This document shows positions 6,133-10,444 of a stretch of 10,444 bases of DNA, piece after piece. The DNA comes from an uncultured Prevotellaceae bacterium. Its GTDB lineage: Bacteria; Bacteroidota; Bacteroidia; Bacteroidales; Bacteroidaceae. A model generated the notes under the pieces. It did not search any database. It was not told the DNA's origin and was given only the letters and a program-made list of their open reading frames with translations. A program made the position numbers and the translations under genes. Within the stretch, counting starts at the first letter, position 1, and the number at the start of each line of letters is the position of its first letter. Location: NCBI GenBank assembly GCA_946408305.1, contig CAMJRQ010000017.1, forward strand, positions 1 to 10,444, in the 5' to 3' direction.

Positions 6133-6843
6133 CAAGTAGTTCCCCACCTTGCGGGCTAGCTCGTCCGAAGCTCCCTGCAGGTGGCAGGAGTCTTTCTCGG
6201 GGTCGAGCCCGAGGCTCTTCCATGCGGCCAGCAGATAGTAGAGGCGGTCGGCATCGTTCGTGGCCTCGTAGGCACAGGCAAAGCGCAGCTTGTCCTTGTT
6301 GAAGAGGCACAGGAAGAGCTGACTGGGCCCGGCGTAGGCAAAGAACTGGCGGGCAGAGCCCAGAGAGCGGCGCGCCTTCTCGAGTGCGTCGTCCAGCAGC
6401 AGGCTCTGGCGATGGCGCACGCGGCTGTCGGGGTAGAGCCGCATGACGGTGTCGAATAGTTGCTCGTCGAGCCAGAAGAGGACGACCGACTCCGTGTCGG
6501 GCAGAATCTCGTAGCGCACCTCGGCGGGGCGGAGCTGCAGGTGAGGGAAGTTGAGTCGATAGAGCGTCGGCACGTCGCTGCTGCGAAACTCCTCGAGGGG
6601 GAGCATCGTGGCGGGCGTGTCGGCCACCAGCGTCACCTCGGCCGGCCGCTTACCCGCGAGCCGCATCTGGCGGAGCATGGATTCCAGCACGGCATGCGCC
6701 TCGTCGCCCTGGCGCAGCGGTTGCTCGCTGTGCTGAATGGGCCGCTCGTGCGACGAGTGATAGACAGAAACAGAAAGTCCATCCGCTGAGACGCAGATGG
6801 ACATTCTGAGTACGTGGAAGGGATTACTCCCAATTACCGGCAT
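6115..6843 (-). CDS. DUF3822 family protein
   Basis: The protein is 242 residues from ATG 6843. The N-terminal MSICVSADGLSVSVYHS (14-30) matches the opening strand of DUF3822 proteins, a Bacteroidetes family I recall as commonly placed just upstream of rsmD, as here. Other visible features are EVTLVADTPATMLPLEEF (69-86) and QFFAYAGPSQLFLCLFNKD near the middle. No signal peptide or membrane segment is seen, so it is probably cytoplasmic. The function is unknown; an actin/FtsA-like ATPase fold has been suspected for this type of protein, but I see no decisive motif. The 6843 start overlaps the previous gene by 20 nt. A second ATG at 6804 would leave a 19-nt gap. I prefer 6843 because relatives carry a short leader before the first strand. 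It is co-directional with rsmD, 13 nt away. Confidence 0.82.
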   Translation of the reverse strand: MPVIGSNPFHVLRMSICVSADGLSVSVYHSSHERPIQHSEQPLRQGDEAHAVLESMLRQMRLAGKRPAEVTLVADTPATMLPLEEFRSSDVPTLYRLNFPHLQLRPAEVRYEILPDTESVVLFWLDEQLFDTVMRLYPDSRVRHRQSLLLDDALEKARRSLGSARQFFAYAGPSQLFLCLFNKDKLRFACAYEATNDADRLYYLLAAWKSLGLDPEKDSCHLQGASDELARKVGNYLLEIRD

Positions 6844-7513
6844 TGTTGTTCCAGTTGTCGCCAGCCTCGCCGATTCTCAGTCCGGCATAGGCTCCCTTGG
6901 CGTCGGCATCCTCCGCGCGGTTGTAGATGAGGCGCTTGCCCCGCTTGCCCATGTTCTTGAGGAACGAGCTGTCGGGGGCGTTGCATTCCATCACCTGGAT
7001 GATGGTGCCCGAGCGGGTGGTGTTGGGCACGGCGATGAGCTCGAACGTGTCGCCCTCCGAGAAGGGGATGTAGCGCAGCGAGTCGGGCGAGAAGCCCTCG
7101 TAGTTGAAGAGCGAGTCGATGAGCGACGTCCACACCGTGTCGCGGCGGAAGTCCTCGAGTCCGTTCTCCTTGATGGCAGCCATATCGCCGCTGTAGACGA
7201 TGGCGGCAGCCTTGGCCTCGGTCAGGCCCTTGTCCATCTGCTCGTCGCTCAGCACGCCCTGCTTCTTCACCAGGGGCAGCTTGCCTGTCTTGACGAACTC
7301 GATGAGCTCGTTCCAGTCGGCACAATACATTCCGTCGTGCTGGGGCTTGTAGGCCTCCTCGGCGTTGCGAATCTCAATCAGTCGGGCCTTCACTACAGCC
7401 TCGCGGGCTGCTACTTCGGCATCGAAGTTCTGGGTGTCGCGGATGCTGCGGATGCAAATGACGAGCAATCCCAGTGCGCATACGGCCAAAACGCCATTAA
7501 TTACCTTTTTCAT
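6824..7513 (-). CDS. Membrane-anchored protein of unknown function
   Basis: The protein is 229 residues from ATG 7513. Residues 1-3 (MKK) and a hydrophobic stretch at about 5-23 form a single N-terminal membrane anchor or uncleaved signal. An alpha-helical segment follows (EVAAREAVVKARLIEIRNAEEAYK, in parts, 32-55), then DGMYCADWNELIEFVKTGKLPLV (60-82). The arrangement of an anchor, a long helix and an 'AYK..Y..W.ELI.FVK' stretch faintly recalls pseudopilin-like proteins, but there is no prepilin cleavage site. Similar proteins seem common in Bacteroidales as hypothetical proteins. It is first in a likely operon with DUF3822 and rsmD and overlaps the DUF3822 start by 20 nt. A TACTTTTG box lies 37 bp upstream of the start. 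Most of the protein is probably periplasmic. Confidence 0.8.
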   Translation of the reverse strand: MKKVINGVLAVCALGLLVICIRSIRDTQNFDAEVAAREAVVKARLIEIRNAEEAYKPQHDGMYCADWNELIEFVKTGKLPLVKKQGVLSDEQMDKGLTEAKAAAIVYSGDMAAIKENGLEDFRRDTVWTSLIDSLFNYEGFSPDSLRYIPFSEGDTFELIAVPNTTRSGTIIQVMECNAPDSSFLKNMGKRGKRLIYNRAEDADAKGAYAGLRIGEAGDNWNNNAGNWE

Positions 7514-7549
7514 GTTGTTATTTGTGATTTATTTTGTAATTTCGCATCG

Positions 7550-7557
7550 CAAAAGTA
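7550..7557 (-). promoter_or_regulatory. Putative -7 box (TACTTTTG) for the membrane protein-DUF3822-rsmD cluster
   Basis: The minus strand reads TACTTTTG, an exact TAnnTTTG match, giving an expected leader of about 33 nt. The nearest TTTG upstream is only 12 nt away rather than 19-21, so the -33 element is missing or degenerate. Confidence 0.5.
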
Positions 7558-7609
7558 AAATAAATTATTCAAATAACCGACGTTTCGCGCCAACTTTTTG
7601 CAAAGAATT

Positions 7610-9052
7610 GTGCTAACTGACGATTTAGGGGCCCTTATCGGGCAGAATTTTGGCCATCGGCCCACCTCGGAACAGCAGAAAGCCATCGGCGAGTGGTGCA
7701 GTTTTCTGCTTTCGCGAGCCGACGACGAGGTGTTCCTCCTCACGGGCTATGCCGGCACGGGAAAGACGTCGCTCGTGGGAGCTTTCGTGCGCACGCTCCA
7801 GCAGCTCCGGCAGCCCGTCATGCTGCTGGCTCCGACGGGCCGCGCGGCCAAGGTCTTCTCGCTCTATGCCGGCACCCCGGCCTATACCATCCACCGCCGC
7901 ATCTATCGCCAGAAGTCGCTCACCGAGATGCAGTCGTTCCAGCAGAACGTGAACCTCCACAAGCACACGCTCTTCATCGTCGACGAGGCCTCGATGATTG
8001 CCAACGAGGGCCTCTCCGGCTCGATGTTCGGCACGGGCCGCCTGCTCGACGACCTCGTCACGTTCGTCTATTCCTGCGAGGGCTGCCGGCTGATGCTGGT
8101 GGGCGATGCGGCCCAGCTCCCGCCCGTGGGGCAGGAGGAGAGCCCGGCCCTCTCGGCCGACGTGCTGGCCGGATATCAGCTGAAGGTGCGCCAGACGGTG
8201 CTCACCGAGGTGGTGCGCCAGGAGGCCGACTCGGGCATCCTGTGGAACGCCACCCGACTGCGCCAGCTCATCCGCGAGGGCGACGTCTTCGAGTTTCCTC
8301 GCATGCGACTCCAGGGCTTCCCCGACATACAGTCGCTCCCCGGCGGCGAGCTGCTCGAGGCACTCGCGGATGCCTGCTACCAGTGTGGCCGCGACGAGAC
8401 CATCGTCGTCACCCGTTCCAACAAGCGGGCCAACATCTTCAATCAGGGCATACGCGCCCGCATCCTCGACCTCGAGGAGGAGCTCACGGGCGGCGACCAT
8501 GTGATGGTGGCCAAGAACAACTACTTCTGGTCGGAACGCAACCGCGAGCCCGGCCAGAGCGAGCAGCAGGACACGATGCCCTTCATTGCCAACGGCGACG
8601 TGGCCGTGGTGCGCCGTGTGCGACGCCAGCGCGAGCTCTACGGTTTCCGCTTTGCCGACGCCACGCTCTGCTTCCCCGACTATGACCAGCGCGAGATGGA
8701 CGTCACCGTGCTGCTCGACACCCTCCAGAGCGAAGCCCCCGCTCTCAGCCGCGAACAGCAGGAGAGCCTCTTCCAGCAGGTGTGGGACGACTATCCCGAG
8801 CTGGCCAACAAGCGCGACCGGGCCAAGAAGCTGCGCGAGGACGTCTACTACAACGCCCTCCAGATAAAATATTCCTACGCCGTCACCTGCCACAAGGCGC
8901 AGGGCGGGCAGTGGGCGCGCGTCTTCATTGACCAGGGCTACGTCACCGAGGACATGCTCTCGCCCGACTATTTCCGCTGGCTCTACACGGCTCTGACGCG
9001 AGCCACCGAGCGCGTCTATCTCATCAACTGGCCACCGGAGCAGACCGAATAA
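7610..9052 (+). CDS. RecD-like superfamily 1B DNA helicase (AAA family ATPase)
   Basis: An ATP-dependent DNA helicase related to RecD/RecD2, probably acting in DNA repair or recombination in the cytoplasm. It is 480 residues from GTG 7610. Motifs run in the expected order: PTSEQQKAI (Q-like, 18-26), Walker A GYAGTGKTS (46-54), Ia LLAPTGRAAK (72-81), Walker B IVDEAS (123-128), III LVGDAAQLPPVG (163-174), VVRQE (201-205), V YAVTCHKAQGGQW (423-435) and VI WLYTALTRATERVYLI (457-472, with the arginine finger region). There is no ATG before Walker A, so a non-ATG start is certain. GTG 7610 is preferred over TTG 7598. It lacks the long N-terminal domain of RecD2, which fits the short Bacteroidetes form. 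It is divergent from the membrane protein gene with a 96-bp gap. No clear promoter is seen. Confidence 0.9.
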   Translation: MLTDDLGALIGQNFGHRPTSEQQKAIGEWCSFLLSRADDEVFLLTGYAGTGKTSLVGAFVRTLQQLRQPVMLLAPTGRAAKVFSLYAGTPAYTIHRRIYRQKSLTEMQSFQQNVNLHKHTLFIVDEASMIANEGLSGSMFGTGRLLDDLVTFVYSCEGCRLMLVGDAAQLPPVGQEESPALSADVLAGYQLKVRQTVLTEVVRQEADSGILWNATRLRQLIREGDVFEFPRMRLQGFPDIQSLPGGELLEALADACYQCGRDETIVVTRSNKRANIFNQGIRARILDLEEELTGGDHVMVAKNNYFWSERNREPGQSEQQDTMPFIANGDVAVVRRVRRQRELYGFRFADATLCFPDYDQREMDVTVLLDTLQSEAPALSREQQESLFQQVWDDYPELANKRDRAKKLREDVYYNALQIKYSYAVTCHKAQGGQWARVFIDQGYVTEDMLSPDYFRWLYTALTRATERVYLINWPPEQTE

Positions 9053-9146
9053 TCCGCGCCGTTTCTTCCACCCGCGTCATCGCTCGCTTCATCCTCTTTC
9101 GTGTAAAAAAAGTAAAGATATGGTGCGAAGAGAAAAAAAGTTTTCG

Positions 9147-9154
9147 TATTTTTG
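9147..9154 (+). promoter_or_regulatory. Putative -7 box (TATTTTTG) for the fasciclin lipoprotein
   Basis: TATTTTTG exactly matches TAnnTTTG and sits 28 bp before the ATG at 9183, implying a leader of about 24 nt. No good TTTG is present about 20 nt upstream, so the -33 element is weak. The box shows the lipoprotein gene is probably transcribed separately from the helicase. Confidence 0.6.
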
Positions 9155-9182
9155 CATCGAAACTAACTAACAACGCACATTT

Positions 9183-10444
9183 ATGGAAGCGATGAAATCA
9201 CTGCGCGCCGTCTTTCCGGCCTTGGTTCTGCTGCTGTCCGGATGTCACGAGAAGGTGGACACCTCGGCTCGCTACGTATTTAAGGACAACACCGTAATCA
9301 CCTATCTCGAGAAGTATTCGGAACAGTACAGCTCCTATCTGGACATCCTCAGCCGGGTGCAGGTGAGCCCCATCAGCGAGACCACGCTCTACCAGCTGCT
9401 CTCGGCCCGCGGCCACTACACCGTCTTCGCCCCCACGAACGAGGCCATCGAGCAATACCTGGACACGCTGGTGGCCGAGGGCATCATCGAGGAACCCTCG
9501 TGGGAAGCCTTCACCGACAGCACGAAGCTCGACTCCGTGCGCGCCGTCATAGCCTACAACAGCATCATCGACAGCGGAGACTTCGACAATGCAATAAACA
9601 CATACGATTTTCCCACGAAACAGGGCAGCGAGATTCCCATCCCCAACATGAACGACCGCAAGATGACGGTCTATTACGGCAACCTCTCGGACACCATCCG
9701 AATCTTCAACAAGTACAAGCTGAGCGTGCGCAACCGCGACATCCTGCTGCTCAACGGAGTCATCCACCAGATGGAGAACGTCATCGCGCCCCGCAACATT
9801 ACGGCCTCAATCTATCTTCAGGACCTCATCGACCACCAGAAGGAGGGCTTCCTCGTCATCGCCCGTGCCATCATGGCCTGCGGGCTGAAGGACACGCTCA
9901 ATGCCATCCGCGACGAGGTCTACGAGGAGAAGTACAAGCGAGGTGAGATTCCCGACCTCTACGGCATGGGCGACCTGGGCTTCGACGGCTCCTCGTGCTA
10001 CGCCCCCGAGCATCGCAAGTATGGCTTCACCATCTTTGCCGAGCCCGACGACTTCTGGCGCGAGCAAGGGCTGGAACCCACCGACCCCGATTTGCTCGGC
10101 AAACTCACGAAGTGGATTCTCGATAATCACCAGTATGCCCGCGAGGACGTCTTCACCACCGACGACCATTACGACAACCCCTCGCACCTGCTCTATCAGT
10201 GGGCCACTTATCACATCCTGCCCATGAAGATGCCGGCCAACAAACTGGTGGCCCATTTCAACGAGATAGGCTACACGCCCACGCAGCCCCACAACCTCTC
10301 CATCGGCGTCTACGACCTCTACGTCACCCTGGGCCAGCGCCGTCTGCTGAAGCTCTATGAAAGCAAGGAGAGCAAGGGTGTCTATCTGAACCGCTTCCCC
10401 AACATGGACAATGGGCGGAAGGGCAGCTATCACGAACTCTCGTG
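9183..10444 (+). CDS. Fasciclin (FAS1) domain lipoprotein, N-terminal part (3' end outside window)
   Basis: 420 codons are visible, with no stop before the right edge. MEAMKSLRAVFPALVLLLSGC has a clear lipobox (LSGC), so the mature protein starts at Cys21 and is lipid-anchored. Residues about 36-204 form a FAS1 domain, with the H1-like YTVFAPTNEAIEQYL (79-93) and the H2-like NGVIHQMENVIAP (191-203). Residues from about 207 look like a second, more divergent FAS1 domain: YGFTIFAEPDDFW (280-292) parallels the first motif, and LLYQWATYHILPMKMPANKL (336-355) resembles the FAS1 core. FAS1 domains mediate adhesion or protein-protein contact at cell surfaces; in Bacteroidetes such lipoproteins often accompany SusC/SusD systems, but none is visible here. 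ATG 9192 is an equally usable start that gives a shorter signal. Confidence 0.88.
   Translation, partial: MEAMKSLRAVFPALVLLLSGCHEKVDTSARYVFKDNTVITYLEKYSEQYSSYLDILSRVQVSPISETTLYQLLSARGHYTVFAPTNEAIEQYLDTLVAEGIIEEPSWEAFTDSTKLDSVRAVIAYNSIIDSGDFDNAINTYDFPTKQGSEIPIPNMNDRKMTVYYGNLSDTIRIFNKYKLSVRNRDILLLNGVIHQMENVIAPRNITASIYLQDLIDHQKEGFLVIARAIMACGLKDTLNAIRDEVYEEKYKRGEIPDLYGMGDLGFDGSSCYAPEHRKYGFTIFAEPDDFWREQGLEPTDPDLLGKLTKWILDNHQYAREDVFTTDDHYDNPSHLLYQWATYHILPMKMPANKLVAHFNEIGYTPTQPHNLSIGVYDLYVTLGQRRLLKLYESKESKGVYLNRFPNMDNGRKGSYHELS

Noticed and set aside
7625..8893. 422-codon open frame on the strand opposite the helicase
   Set aside because: It is a shadow of the helicase caused by high GC at third codon positions. 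It is rich in Ala, Val, Gly, Leu and His with no domain-like sequence.

Overview
The window looks like chromosomal DNA of a fairly GC-rich member of the Bacteroidales, probably Prevotellaceae or a close relative. The evidence is: promoter -7 boxes of the Bacteroidetes type (TAnnTTTG), no clear Shine-Dalgarno sequences, a CarboxypepD_reg-type outer-membrane beta-barrel protein, a DUF3822-rsmD gene pair, a lipoprotein with fasciclin domains, and signal peptides ending in 'AQ'. The species cannot be fixed from the sequence alone.

Layout. Bases 1-574 (minus) hold the N-terminal 191 codons of an exported protein of unknown function that runs off the left edge. Bases 725-1774 (minus) are aroB (3-dehydroquinate synthase). 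Its start lies next to the first of two near-identical ~50-bp repeats, each carrying a complete Bacteroidetes promoter (TTTG-20 nt-TACCTTTG) pointing at aroB. A ~530-bp non-coding region (1909-2435) with several inverted repeats and a 7-bp-periodic A-rich patch follows. Then comes a 1000-residue outer-membrane beta-barrel protein (2436-5438, plus) with a glycine-rich C-terminal tail. A long perfect inverted repeat (5461-5546) separates it from a convergent three-gene minus-strand cluster. In transcription order this is a membrane-anchored unknown protein (7513-6824), a DUF3822 protein (6843-6115) and rsmD, the 16S rRNA m2G966 methyltransferase (6101-5559). Divergent from this cluster is a RecD-like superfamily 1B helicase (7610-9052, plus). 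The right end holds a fasciclin-domain lipoprotein (9183 to edge, plus), truncated by the window.

How the genes relate. The DUF3822 and rsmD genes are tightly packed with the upstream unknown gene and probably form one transcript. aroB (aromatic amino acid and chorismate biosynthesis) and the helicase are single housekeeping-type genes. The beta-barrel protein, the left-edge protein and the fasciclin lipoprotein are envelope proteins. No SusD homologue lies beside the beta-barrel gene, so this is not a typical polysaccharide utilisation locus.

I found no CRISPR array, transposase, integrase, tRNA, rRNA or recognisable defence cassette. The most notable features are in the non-coding DNA: the duplicated promoter repeat that may make aroB mRNA nearly leaderless, the 9-bp-periodic convergent terminator, two 28-bp heptamer arrays, and the palindromic region upstream of the beta-barrel gene. 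I do not see convincing evidence of an undescribed multi-gene system.
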